Origin: Gnomoniopsis sp. IMI 355080
Lineage: Eukaryota; Ascomycota; Sordariomycetes; Diaporthales; Gnomoniaceae
DNA length: 64,000 nt
Assembly: GCA_027946555.1 (NCBI GenBank)
Contig: JAPEVC010000079.1
Coordinates: forward strand, 79,204-143,203
Reading direction: 5' to 3'
Shown here: positions 22,479 to 32,617 of the stretch, piece after piece
How positions within the stretch are numbered: the first letter of the stretch is position 1
Layout: each line of letters opens with the position of its first letter
Program-made: the position numbers and the translations under genes
The notes under the pieces: model-generated
What the model was told of the DNA's origin: nothing
Seen by the model: the letters and a program-made list of their open reading frames with translations, nothing else
The model's database searches: none

Positions 22479-24707
22479 ATGGACGACGACCTAGATCGGC
22501 TTTCTTTAAACGATGATTTCGATCATCTTCTAAGCTCGGTTGGGTCATGCACCAACTGCTCTGATATCAACTTCGAAGCTTACTTCAGCGTAGACTGCAG
22601 CCATGATCCAATTCCATCGATAACCGTCGTGGACGCAAGTCTCAGCAAGACGAATTGTCCATTCTGCAACTTGCTTATGCAAGCCGCGGGCCAGTTCACC
22701 CACCCTCATCGAGTAATTCCTCGCCGGAATGAACAAACACTCGCCTTTTACTTTGAGCGACAATACCAGGGCCCTGTTTACAACCCGGACTGTGGAACCG
22801 TTATACAGCGTGGTGGTGCTACAATGAGGGTGAAGTTGCGACCCCCACCCTCACCGATTCCGTATGGCACTGCGACCGACTTTGTGTTGTGTCCGGTCTT
22901 TTGTGACGAGAATGTGGATGAGGCGCAAGACTCTGCGCAACTTGTCTTGGAAGATCGTATCGACCTTGCAGTCTGTCGTAGATGGTTGAGTGAATGCGAG
23001 AGTCAACATTCTGGGGATTGTGTCTCTCCTGGGCTCGGTATTGAAGGACAGCTAGCTGAGCTTAGAGTGAGCGATGTCGTGGAAGGATGCATCATACCCG
23101 CGCCATCAGATTGTCGATATGTGGCTCTCAGCTACGTGGGGGGCCAAGTCGACACATTCTCCCTCCAACGGGGCAATCTCATAGATCTGGAGAGGCCTGG
23201 AGCCCTATGGGAGCACCGATCGTCGACGCCGCGGACAATATCGGACGCGATTGAAGTAACTCGACAACTCGGTGAAAGGTATCTGTGGGCCGACAGCCTT
23301 TGTATCATTCAGGATTCAACACACAAGACAAGTCAGGTTCTGGGCATGGGCAAGATCTATGGAGCAGCTGTGTTGACGCTGGTCGCAGCCCACGGCAGCC
23401 ATGCCAATGCAGGCCTGGCAGGGCTGGAACCTGGCTCGCGAAAAGTGGAACAATTCACGCAGCAAGTATGGCCGGACCTAATTCTGACGACGTCGATCGT
23501 CTCTCCTAGTCATCCAGCCGATACAGTCTGGGCTTCAAGAGGCTGGACGTGCCAGGAGCAGTTGATCTCGAAGCGACTTCTGATATTCACGCAAGGACAA
23601 GTCATGTGGCAATGCCCCAGTTGTTATCTATGCGAAGATACTGCCGCCGTCAACAAAGCGGAACCTCCCGAACGCCTCCATCAACTTGTCTCGACGAAGG
23701 CGCAGGATCCTTCGTCACTACGACCAACATCCCTCCGCGCCATGAAGCCTTTGCTCCGTCCACAAGCCTTCTCACACTACGCGGAAATAGTAAATGACTA
23801 CTCAAAACGGAAATTTACCTATGAAGATGACATTTTGCTGGCTTTCGAGGGGTTTGGTAGCGTCTTGTATCAGTCGTTCAACTCACCACCCCTGGCTGGG
23901 CTTCCTCAGGCGTACTTTGATCAAGCTATTTTATGGATGCCTTCACAACGGCAAAGACGCAGGGACGGCACCGAAAAGATATTTCCCAGCTGGTCGTGGG
24001 CCGGTTGGATAGGCCAAGTGCGCTACGAAGACCCGGATGAATCTAATGTGGAAGCCGTTGTGTCTTGCATCAAATGGTGGTACTCTGGTGGCGGCGGCGG
24101 CGGCACTCGTACGGGCGACGAATCTGGACTTCGACTACTCAATGGCACCGGAATAGGTATCGCAGAGAGCAACTTTGGCGCACCGAGATCATTAAACACA
24201 TGCTTCTGCGTTCCTCTCTTCGAACTTTTGAGCGGCTGCTCGCCAACGTCGTCATCAATGCCCCAAGCAGCTGACCTCGGGAGGTTCCCAAATCAGCCCC
24301 TTGTTCACTTTTGGACTTCTACAACCTTCTTGGGTGTTACCGTGAGGGATAGCCCGACTGTGTTGGACCAATATGAGGCCTCTCGACACAGGCCGGTCAA
24401 GTTGCACGTGTATCTGCCAAGAGAGAATGGTAGACAGTTGGCTGGGTATCTGGTTCTGAACGGAGATGGACCGTTGCAGACAGATCCTACCCGCCATGAG
24501 TTCATTGTCGTTTCGGAAGCGCAAGTCTCGGGATTTAACCCGGTCAATTGGGCCTGCAAGTACTCTGAAAGATGTCGGATGTACAATGTCATGCTTGTGG
24601 AGTGGGACGAAGATCATAAAATTGCCTATCGGGTGGGAATTGGAAGAGTTTTGAAGGAAGCATGGGCGGGTTCTAAGCCTATTGTAAAGTGGATTACCTT
24701 GGGTTGA
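22479..24707 (+). CDS. HET-domain protein with altered signature motif
   Basis: A single exon encodes 742 residues from the first ATG at 22479; upstream of it the frame is open only from a TTG. The N-terminus has CTNCSDINFEAYFSVDC and CPFCNLLM, a Cys pattern seen at the start of many long HET proteins and possibly metal-binding. The HET domain starts near residue 213: YVALSYVGG, then TISDAIEVTRQLGERYLWADSLCIIQDS, GKIYGAAVLTLVAAHG, and WASRGWTCQEQLISKRLLIFT. All later blocks are well preserved, but the normal SYVWG is SYVGG (codon GGG at 23139). A glycine run coded by (GGC)n lies at about 24087-24104. The family acts in vegetative incompatibility and cell death; whether the Trp change disables this copy is not known. 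Confidence 0.88.
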   Translation: MDDDLDRLSLNDDFDHLLSSVGSCTNCSDINFEAYFSVDCSHDPIPSITVVDASLSKTNCPFCNLLMQAAGQFTHPHRVIPRRNEQTLAFYFERQYQGPVYNPDCGTVIQRGGATMRVKLRPPPSPIPYGTATDFVLCPVFCDENVDEAQDSAQLVLEDRIDLAVCRRWLSECESQHSGDCVSPGLGIEGQLAELRVSDVVEGCIIPAPSDCRYVALSYVGGQVDTFSLQRGNLIDLERPGALWEHRSSTPRTISDAIEVTRQLGERYLWADSLCIIQDSTHKTSQVLGMGKIYGAAVLTLVAAHGSHANAGLAGLEPGSRKVEQFTQQVWPDLILTTSIVSPSHPADTVWASRGWTCQEQLISKRLLIFTQGQVMWQCPSCYLCEDTAAVNKAEPPERLHQLVSTKAQDPSSLRPTSLRAMKPLLRPQAFSHYAEIVNDYSKRKFTYEDDILLAFEGFGSVLYQSFNSPPLAGLPQAYFDQAILWMPSQRQRRRDGTEKIFPSWSWAGWIGQVRYEDPDESNVEAVVSCIKWWYSGGGGGGTRTGDESGLRLLNGTGIGIAESNFGAPRSLNTCFCVPLFELLSGCSPTSSSMPQAADLGRFPNQPLVHFWTSTTFLGVTVRDSPTVLDQYEASRHRPVKLHVYLPRENGRQLAGYLVLNGDGPLQTDPTRHEFIVVSEAQVSGFNPVNWACKYSERCRMYNVMLVEWDEDHKIAYRVGIGRVLKEAWAGSKPIVKWITLG
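24087..24104. repeat. (GGC)n microsatellite inside the HET gene
   Basis: Five to six consecutive GGC/GGT codons encode a poly-glycine stretch in the C-terminal half of the HET protein. It is likely length-variable between strains because of replication slippage. Confidence 0.7.
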
Positions 24708-27416
24708 AGACACCTAGGGAACAAACAGTTTGGCGGCCCCAATGTAACTAATATAAACACCGTACTAACATCCAATATGACCCCTTCTTGATTATTCTTA
24801 AAGTCTGTTGAGTCATTGTTTCGCGAGCTCCATCTCTCGAAGGATGTACTTTATGTTGAACGTCTTTGGGTCTATGGCACCTCGCTGGAAGCCCTTCCAC
24901 AGATATATAGGAGACTGGGTGGTGGGAGAGATGACAGAGGAAATAGCATGGTAGTGGATTGATACAGCGTGAGCTACTGTGATGTAAATAATGCTGAAAA
25001 GACGGTTGTTCCATGGAGCCACTATTGACAGGAAGATCAAGGACCTGGTAGTATTCGATGGAACTGAGAGCGAGCCTTGAGTTCGATGGAACACCTGGGA
25101 AGTGCAGACCCAGGGCGCGAGCGGTAGGAGAAAAGGGGCCTGCATACCTCCTGTGGGTCTTCCGCGTTATGTTTCGATGTAGATATGTACCACGTATCTT
25201 GAAGAATACAATCTTACGACACTTTGATATCAAAACAATCGTTCACATCCTCACCATAAGTTGTATAAGGCCCAACTCCCACAGTCGGGTGTTGAAGGAA
25301 GCAGGTGCTGCACACAAAGTCGAAAGCAAGGGGAAACTAAAAGAAGAAGAAAAGGAGGTGAAGGGAGATCGTCAATCATTCATCCACCGCAGGAATAACC
25401 GATTCCCCCCAATCGATGCAAACAAAAGGATAGAACCTCCCAAAAAAGAACGGCTCAAGCCAGGCCAGGAAGACAGTCCCGCAACCGAAGGAAGCTCAAA
25501 CTTTGTCTCTTGCAACCTTTGCGTGACTCGAACCGTGGGCCGCCTCCCAACAACGTCGCAAGTAGCTTGTAAAGATACCGCTAAGCCATCGAGACTTGGT
25601 AACAACTGGTTGCTGAAGCAGGCTTATAAGGTGTTGGTTGCTTTGTTGGTGGGTGTGCGGGGGTTTGTTTTGGCGGTCGCCCCGACACCTGGGCAGGCAG
25701 ACAACTTGGCCAACCACCGCCCCTGATATTGATTCACCTATGACCTGACAACGCGTGATATTGATTCCATACAGACACAGAAGGCCAAGCTTGACGGAGT
25801 GTTTGCACACATCAAGCAATGGGTCTTTTGAGGAGGAGAACTGACCTTCCTTCTGTGATATTGACCTCCCCTTTCACCCGGTCACAACTTGGATAGAAAA
25901 TTCGCTGCCAAGGAAGCTACGACTGCCATTTCTCATCACTAAAACCTTTCTCCTAGGTAAAGAAACGTATCATCAGAAGAGTTGTTCATCAATTGAACAG
26001 CCGCACGACAGGAAGGGGTGGTGCCAAACTTAGAGCAGTCGGCTCTGACGACCAACAAGTCGCCCTAGCGCCGTTCTCATCTCTATCCTGTGGAAATGTT
26101 TATCACACGACAACCTTTGCCCAAACATTTGCAAGATTCCATGGTATTCATGACAATTCACAGTGATGCGTTGGGTTTCTTGGTGGGTGGCCAAGACTAG
26201 AATCCAACGATGGTCGTCGCATTTCAGGGTCTTCACTTACATAATGCACTTGGCGGACCCAAGCCGGAGACGGCCCTTGCATGGCAATCTTGGAGCCACC
26301 AGCGGCTTGGAATCTCCCTCCGAGCAATGGTTCTTAGACACCCTACTAAGTACTTAGATGATGACTGGAACAGGATACAGGATTTTAAGTTTGAGCGAAG
26401 AATCTGCATCAAGACTGTGTGTGGACAACCATAACGTGCGTGGGGCAAGGATGCCGCTAAGATCCACCAATAAGGTGTGATGCACGGCGAGGCTGTGGGC
26501 AACCGTGGGCAACGCTGTGTGTAGTTGAATTGGGGCCATAAATCGTGGCCACAAGAATTATGCCGATGATTCGAGAGAAGATACAGTGTACGAGCAAGAG
26601 TGTTTCCATGGCAAGGAAGCACACTTGGCCATTCATCGTCCAGATAGCACGTATGCAATACTGCTGGCGTGTGAACATGTCTCCCGACGTCTCAATCATC
26701 GCATTGAAATACGCAGAATATCAAATATATAAAATTGTCGAAAATTCTTCGCGGAACTCGACTGGCCTGAATCCTTTCCACGTTTCGGGGTCTTTAATTT
26801 GAGCACAAAGCTGCAGAGAGCGAGGAGGACACATCTGGTTGGAAGGTCTATGGAGAAGAATCATCGACCGGAATTACCGTACAATGCGAGCAATAAAGCA
26901 ACTCTAGAAGGTCGTGGTAGGTCCCTCTTGTGGCTTGAAATGACACGACTGGGCATTCTCTCGCTATACAGCACTGTGTGCCAGAAGCTTCGTGCAGCTC
27001 TGAGCTGCTACGGAACAATAAGACACGGTTCGCGTTGATAGGCGATGAAGCTAAAACAAAACTCCCTCTATTGTTCTGGATTCGCGTAGCTTCTCTGTGG
27101 ACGTCGTTTGTTCCAAGTGAAATAAAGTGGGGCAGCCTTTTGTTCATAAGCTGCTTCAAACTCGCGACCTTTCGATCGTGAACCTTTTTGCAAACAACAC
27201 GCAACGCACCTGAACGATTTTCAGATCCAATTTTCAGATCCTCATCCAGTTTCTATCGTTTCGTTAGTATTCGATCTATCCAATAGATCACCAGAACAGA
27301 CAGATTTCGTTACAGGCATCGACTTATCTTCCATCTCTTCTCATCCATCTCCTTTCACCCATCTATTCCCATCCGTCTTTCCCACGTACATCTAGACCCC
27401 ATCTTATCGTCTCAAC
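24708..27416. other. 2.7 kb without a clear gene
   Basis: A 222-codon plus-strand frame (25058-25726) shows no recognisable domain or coding-like pattern. Two minus-strand pieces are hydrophobic enough to be membrane segments: 26457-26699 (IWTMNGQVCFLAMETLLL...) and 24813-25050 (...NNRLFSIIYITVAHAVS...). No set of splice sites was found that joins them. They may be remnants or exons of an undetected membrane-protein gene. The last 500 bp upstream of 27417 are pyrimidine-rich and probably form the next gene's promoter. Confidence 0.4.
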
Positions 27417-30254
27417 ATGGCATCCTTCACCGGAGACGTCCTTTACCTGATGACGGTCATCATGTTCCTGGCATACTTCTGGTATGCAACCTCTCACACC
27501 CTCTCCCACGCCACTCCTCCCCACCACACCACGCAGACAGATGCTCCCGACGCAGAGGTGCCCGAAATTGAGGAAAACCATATCGAACCCTCCCAGATTG
27601 ACGGCAACCACATCGAAGCCCCCCAGATCGAGACCCCCAAGACCGAGGAAAGAGTCGCCCAGCTCCTCGAGACAGCGATGAAGCCGATCGTTGAGTGGCA
27701 CGAGAAGCAGAAGCAGGTGGAGGAGAAAAGGCTGAAGGCCCTCGAGGCAGATCAGCACGCGATCAAGGTCAGACAGACGCTTTTCGAAAAGGTCACCGAG
27801 GCTCGACTCGCCCGCGCCGAAGCAAGCTCACGAGCAGCGGACAAGAACATGCTAGCCAAGGTCATGGCTGACGCTGAAGGCCTCCAAGCCACGGTCCGCC
27901 ACGAAAAGGAGCAGCGCATGATGGCGCAGAGGCAAGCCGATGCCGCAGTCGCCGAGATGACGTGTCTCAGGGCCGAGCTTGAGAGCGTTCGCACCAAAGA
28001 AAGCTCACAAGCAGCGGGCAAGGACGTGTTGGCCAAGATCATGGCTGACGCTGAAGCCCTACGAGCCGCGGTCGAACACGAAAGACAGGGACGGATCATG
28101 GCGGAGAAGAACGGCGATGCTGCAACTGCGGACATGGCCTGGGTGAAGAGTGAGTTGGAGCGCGTCCGCACCAAGGCCGACAACGAGAGCCAGTTGCGCC
28201 TTGCGATGGACAGGAAAGCCGAGGCCACAGCCGTTGAGCTCGAGCGCGTCCGCGCCGAGTTGGAGGAGAAACGTCAGCGCCAAGAGGCACAGCCGTTCAT
28301 TGAGGCATTCAAGATGAGCGTCGCCATCGACCAGTTGGCGGACTTGCTCGGCGCCGTTCATCTCGGCGACGACGACGACGACAAGGACGACGACGACAAG
28401 GACGACGACGACAAGGGCCTTGTCATCCACATCGAAACAGAGCCCATCCTATCCAGTGGTGGCGACGAGGAAAGCCCACAGCAAGAGCCTCTGGCCACCT
28501 TGGGTGGTGAACCCAAGGATGTTGTGATGGCGTTCGAGGGCGAGATCAACCTGGCACAGGAGCACAAGGCGTCCGTCACCCACGTCGAAACAGAGCCTGT
28601 CCCATCCAGTGGCGGCGACGAGACAAGCCCAGAGCAAGAGCCTCTGGCCACCTTCAGTGGTGAACCCGAGGATGCCGAAATGGTATCCGAGGGAGAGGAG
28701 GTCAACCTAGCACAGGAGCCTCCTGCCCCCTTGGCTGAAACCGAGGACGCTGTGATGGCGTCCGAGGTAGAGGAGGTCCAACTGGCACCGGAGCCTCCGG
28801 CCACCTTGGGTGAGGCCGAGGATGCCGAAATGGTATCCGAGGACGAGGAGCTCAAACTAGCACACGAGCCTCAAGCCAACTTGGGTGAAACCAAGGACGT
28901 TGTAATGGCGTCCGAGGGAGAGGAGGTCCAACTGGCACCGGTGCCTTCAGCCGCCTTGGTTCAACATGAGGACGCTGTAAAGGTGTCCCAGGGAGAGGAA
29001 GTGAGCCTAGCACAGGAGCCTCCGGCCACCTTGGGTGAGGCCGAAAATGACGAGGTATCCGAGGGGGACAGTGAGGAGCTGGACAAAGAGCTAAAGAAAT
29101 ACTTCCCTGAGGAGGATGCTGCCGAGTCGGCTGCGCCCGAGCCAATCGCCATGGCGGCGCCGGACACAGAGATAGAGCCGGGCCGGTCTGACTCGAAGGC
29201 CGACGCTGGCAAGACCACACAGTCCGACAAAGTTGAGGCGGCAGCCCCCGAGCCAATCTCCACGGCGGCACCGGACACAGAGATAGAGCCGGGCCAGTCT
29301 GACTCGAAGACCGATGCAGGCAGGACCACACAATCCGACAAAGGTGAGGCGACAGCGCCCGAGCCCGTCGATGCAACACCGATACAACCACACGTCACAC
29401 CACAGTACATATTTGGCAGTCGGCCCCCGAAGAAGCCTAAGGGCAAATTGCATCAAATCGGCCAACAAAAGTTTGAAGAGATAAAGAGGAAGGAGGCCGA
29501 AGAGATAGAAAAGAAGGCAGCCACGGGAGTGAAGCCAGGCCCTTCTGTCGCGAAGGCTGAAGCTGGCAAGACCATACGATGTGACAAAGGTGCCCAGGCG
29601 ACGGCACTCGAACCCGACAAAATGCCGATACAGCCATGCGTGCCACCACAGTATATATTTGGCAGTCGACCCCCGAAGAAGCCTAAGGGCAAATTGCATC
29701 GAATCGGTCAACAAAGATTTGAAGAGATAAAGAGGAAGGAGGCTGAAGAGATGGAAAGAAAGGCAGCCGAAGCTGCCAGGCGAACCCACTATTCATCAGA
29801 GTACTTGTCAAAGCTGCGGTACCACATGTTGAGCATCAATGTCCTCGCAAAATTGATGGGTTCTGCTTTCGAAGGCGAAGATTGGGTGGAGGGACTGAGA
29901 GACGACGACGAAAGCCTGGGTGATTTCGCCTTCTCTGAATTGACCTTGGCAAGTGCGGAGTCAGGTCCTCCGTACACGAAGGAGATGTTATTTGGAATGA
30001 TGTTGGCGTTCTTTGTCGGATACTTCTGGTTACGGGTCAATGACGATTTCCACCTGGAAAATGAGGATAAAGGCGGATATCTCTGCGACTACGAGACTCA
30101 GCTCAGGGAGTACATTGACAGTCATCCCCCAGATAGCTTGCCAGTAAGTTGCGCTTCCCTCTTTCCTATTTCCAGCGACTTCGTGGTCACGAACGGTGCT
30201 GACCTCGCTTTCCCCTAGCCATCTCCAGAAGAGCCTGGCATGGCTTTGAAGTAG
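27417..30254 (+). CDS. Unrecognised 920-residue repeat protein with membrane segments at both ends
   Basis: Two exons, 27417-30143 and 30219-30254 (75-nt GTAAGT..TAG intron), give 920 residues. I do not recognise a family. Visible parts in order are: a membrane helix near residues 8-24 (LYLMTVIMFLAYFW); a Glu/Gln/Lys-rich coiled coil at about 80-290 containing a 59-residue tandem duplication (LAKVMADAE.. at 146, LAKIMADAE.. at 205); a Asp-rich stretch with three DDDDK units at about 319-333; an acidic region with 25-residue repeats of type EPPATLGEAEDAEMVSE starting at 434, 459, 484, 509 and 534; a 36-residue repeat (APDTEIEPG.. at 581 and 618); an 82-residue-spaced duplication with PQYIFGSRPPKKPKGKLH at 662 and 744; and a second membrane helix at about 857-873. 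Composition and stable frame over 2.7 kb argue strongly for a real gene. It is probably a membrane-anchored scaffold, which is inference. Confidence 0.8.
28365..28418. repeat. GAC/GACAAG microsatellite (DDDDK-coding)
   Basis: An in-frame run of GAC codons interrupted by AAG codes a (D)5K DDDDK DDDDK array within the repeat protein. It looks like slippage expansion within a coding region. Confidence 0.85.
28716..29064. repeat. Tandem 75-nt coding repeats
   Basis: About five units of exactly 75 nt encode the 25-residue acidic repeat with consensus EPPATLGEAEDAVMxSEGEEVxLAQ. The DNA copies are diverged but in register, and two further related units lie upstream with slightly different spacing. 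Confidence 0.8.
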
Positions 30255-30580
30255 AGGACGGTCGTCAAAGTCGAGCGGGTCCGCTTACATAATGCGATGA
30301 CGGATACAAAGTGCAGTGGTGGAAGGAGCCTGCCTACCCTGAAAAGGCCTATACCTGCAGACCTGCTGGGGAATTTGGGGGGAACCTAGAAAAAACACCT
30401 ACCTGAACTACCAATCAAAAGCTATAACCCACCTTTTTCCCGGAGGAGACCGCACCCCCCTGCTCTTTCTTTACCGGGGGATAACGACGACGACTGATTC
30501 GGACTGAAGACTTCCACCATCCTCCCTCATACCAGTTTGGGATTTTTCACCATCGCTCTACATACACACGCGCCGCCACC
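30255..30580. other. Short spacer before eIF2D
   Basis: This 326-bp stretch has no gene. It ends with CGCCGCCACC directly before the eIF2D start codon, an unusually complete match to the eukaryotic initiation consensus. Confidence 0.5.
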
Positions 30581-32617
30581 ATGTTTAAGAAAAAGCCGCT
30601 CATCAAAAGTCTCGCTCCTCTGCGTTCCTCAGACCGTCGCCGACTTGCAGACCAGATCATCTCTGACTATCATATTGCAATCCCAAGTGCAGGTGACTCA
30701 GCCTCAGCCCCTCTCTCACAAACCGAAAACGAGCCGCCTACTCATCAAACATCGCAAACATCACAAACACCGCATACACCGCAGGTGTCAGATGAGACTA
30801 TAAAGTCCGATGCCAACGCTCCTACTACCAGCACCGCGGGCGGATTGGCCAGCACTCGCAACAATCTCCTGCCTGAATCCACCTCTTCTGCCCGCTTCAC
30901 AACAACATCTGGCCCCAACTCCACCCCAGTCTCTGGCACTGTCTACGTCGGCGCCCATCCAGGTCAGGAAGCCAGGATCCTGTGGATCCAATACGGAAAG
31001 AGCCCTGCTTTGATTCCGACAGTATATACTCTTTGGCAGAATCCCGACATAGTACCGCTCCTGCATACGCCTGATTTTGTGGCAGAGCAGAAGCTCAGGC
31101 AAGGTGCAGATTTGATGATCCCAGGCTTGGTCAAGGCGAGAGGATCAAAATGGGACTCACGAGCCACAAAAGGCTCTGTTGTTGCCGTGGCCGGCATGAC
31201 CAGGGACACTGTACCGTTGTGGGTTGGCACGTGTGAGATTGATATTTCACAATTCGGCGACGATTTCAGGTCTCAGAAGGGCATCGCAGTGAATGGTCTC
31301 CACTGGGAGGGAGACGAGATTTGGAATTGGGCTACAGTGTCTGGCGCTGGAGGAAAGGCGGCCCCGGCCAGCTTGGACGGATGGATAGGTCTTGGCAATG
31401 GCGTGGATCATGCCCTCGAGCATTTGACGCTAAGCGACGCAGATGAAGATGGCGGGGAGGACGGTGGTGCGGCGCTGCAAGGTCATGCTGGAGCCGGCGG
31501 CGGCGGCGAATCTCAGCCGAAGGTCGAAGAGGATAACCATATACCAACCACCGATGAGGTCGACAAGGCCTTCCACCAGGCCTTTCTATATTCCATTCAC
31601 AAGGCTAAACAAAGCAATAAGGGGCCCAATTACGGCTTCGACTTTCCTATCCAACCATCATTCCTCATTGCCAACATGGTACAGCCAAATCTGTACCACC
31701 AATCTCAGCACTATAACATCAAGAAGACAAGCTGGAAGAATGCCAAAAAGTACATCAAGCACCTCGACAAGTCTGGTTTAGTCAAATCAAAAGACCGCAA
31801 CGGTGGAGAGACGGTCATTCTCGGTATCGACTTTGAAGACCAACAGATTACCAGTTTCGTGCCATACAGGCTTCCTTCAACAAAGACCAGTGACGCCAAA
31901 CCACCGGCAGCTGGATCATCTACTGACTCACCTTCAACGAACGACCCATCCAAGGGCCAGAAGCTCAACATCAAAACTGTCTACCGCGCAGCATCGAAAC
32001 TTGTGCCAGACCTTTTGTCGTCCAAGACAGATTTCTACACTGCACAGCAGATCTCATCCGCAGTGAAGTCATATATCGACGAGCGGCCGGAGCTGGGTGG
32101 TCAGAGCAGCTCCAGCATCAAATTGGACGCCTTCATAGCCAACAATATTCTGGGGTCCAACGCTGCCCACGAGCAGGAAGACAGCAGGGTCATTGCCGCC
32201 GGTCGCATCAATCGGGGCGCACTGCAGAAACGCATTCTGGACGATAACCGCCTCTGTCAGCCGTATTTCGTCATTGAACGTAGCAGCACACAGGAGGCGT
32301 CTGAGCAGAAGCCCAAGCCTGGCCTTCCCCCTCATGTCCACATTGTGATCGAGAAACGCACAGGCACCAAGGTTGTCACTAGGCTTTCGAACCTTGAGCC
32401 TTTCTTCATCAACCCGAACCTTCTTGCCCCGGAGCTGCAGAAGAAGTGTGCTGGCTCTTGCAGTGTAGCACAGGCCCAGGGTGGAAAGACGGGCTTGCTC
32501 GAGATCACCATTCAGGGTGATCAGTCCAAGGTCTTGACCAGTGACGTTCTGCCGAAGAGAGGGGTCGATGTCAAATGGATTGATGTGGTAGACAAGACAA
32601 AGCCAAAGAAGAAATGA
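30581..32617 (+). CDS. TMA64: Translation initiation factor eIF2D (ligatin; yeast Tma64)
   Basis: A single exon encodes 678 residues. The N-terminus MFKKKPLIKSLAPLRSSDRR is the typical eIF2D start. A PUA domain follows a long disordered insert: about residues 130-230, including RGSKWDSRATKGSVVAVAGMTR and PLWVGTCEID. The central SWIB/winged-helix region contains the FLIANMVQPN..KKTSWKNAKKYIKHL segment, and the C-terminal SUI1-type domain contains VHIVIEKRTGTKVVTRLSNLEPFFINP and ends VDVKWIDVVDKTKPKKK. eIF2D binds the 40S subunit and can deliver or remove tRNA, acting in ribosome recycling and reinitiation. Fungal members are longer than yeast Tma64 (565 residues) because of disordered linkers, as here. 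The start codon has a near-perfect initiation context. Confidence 0.94.
   Translation: MFKKKPLIKSLAPLRSSDRRRLADQIISDYHIAIPSAGDSASAPLSQTENEPPTHQTSQTSQTPHTPQVSDETIKSDANAPTTSTAGGLASTRNNLLPESTSSARFTTTSGPNSTPVSGTVYVGAHPGQEARILWIQYGKSPALIPTVYTLWQNPDIVPLLHTPDFVAEQKLRQGADLMIPGLVKARGSKWDSRATKGSVVAVAGMTRDTVPLWVGTCEIDISQFGDDFRSQKGIAVNGLHWEGDEIWNWATVSGAGGKAAPASLDGWIGLGNGVDHALEHLTLSDADEDGGEDGGAALQGHAGAGGGGESQPKVEEDNHIPTTDEVDKAFHQAFLYSIHKAKQSNKGPNYGFDFPIQPSFLIANMVQPNLYHQSQHYNIKKTSWKNAKKYIKHLDKSGLVKSKDRNGGETVILGIDFEDQQITSFVPYRLPSTKTSDAKPPAAGSSTDSPSTNDPSKGQKLNIKTVYRAASKLVPDLLSSKTDFYTAQQISSAVKSYIDERPELGGQSSSSIKLDAFIANNILGSNAAHEQEDSRVIAAGRINRGALQKRILDDNRLCQPYFVIERSSTQEASEQKPKPGLPPHVHIVIEKRTGTKVVTRLSNLEPFFINPNLLAPELQKKCAGSCSVAQAQGGKTGLLEITIQGDQSKVLTSDVLPKRGVDVKWIDVVDKTKPKKK

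Noticed and set aside
25505..25610. tRNA-like sequence on the minus strand: an A-box match TGGCTTAGCGGTATC and a GGTTCGAGTC B-box-like string.
   Set aside because: The T stem and anticodon stem do not pair, the acceptor stem pairs only partly, and the D loop is too long.
25058..25726. 222-codon plus-strand open frame.
   Set aside because: No recognisable domain, mixed composition unlike neighbouring genes, and the frame overlaps hydrophobic minus-strand frames. Not enough to call a gene.
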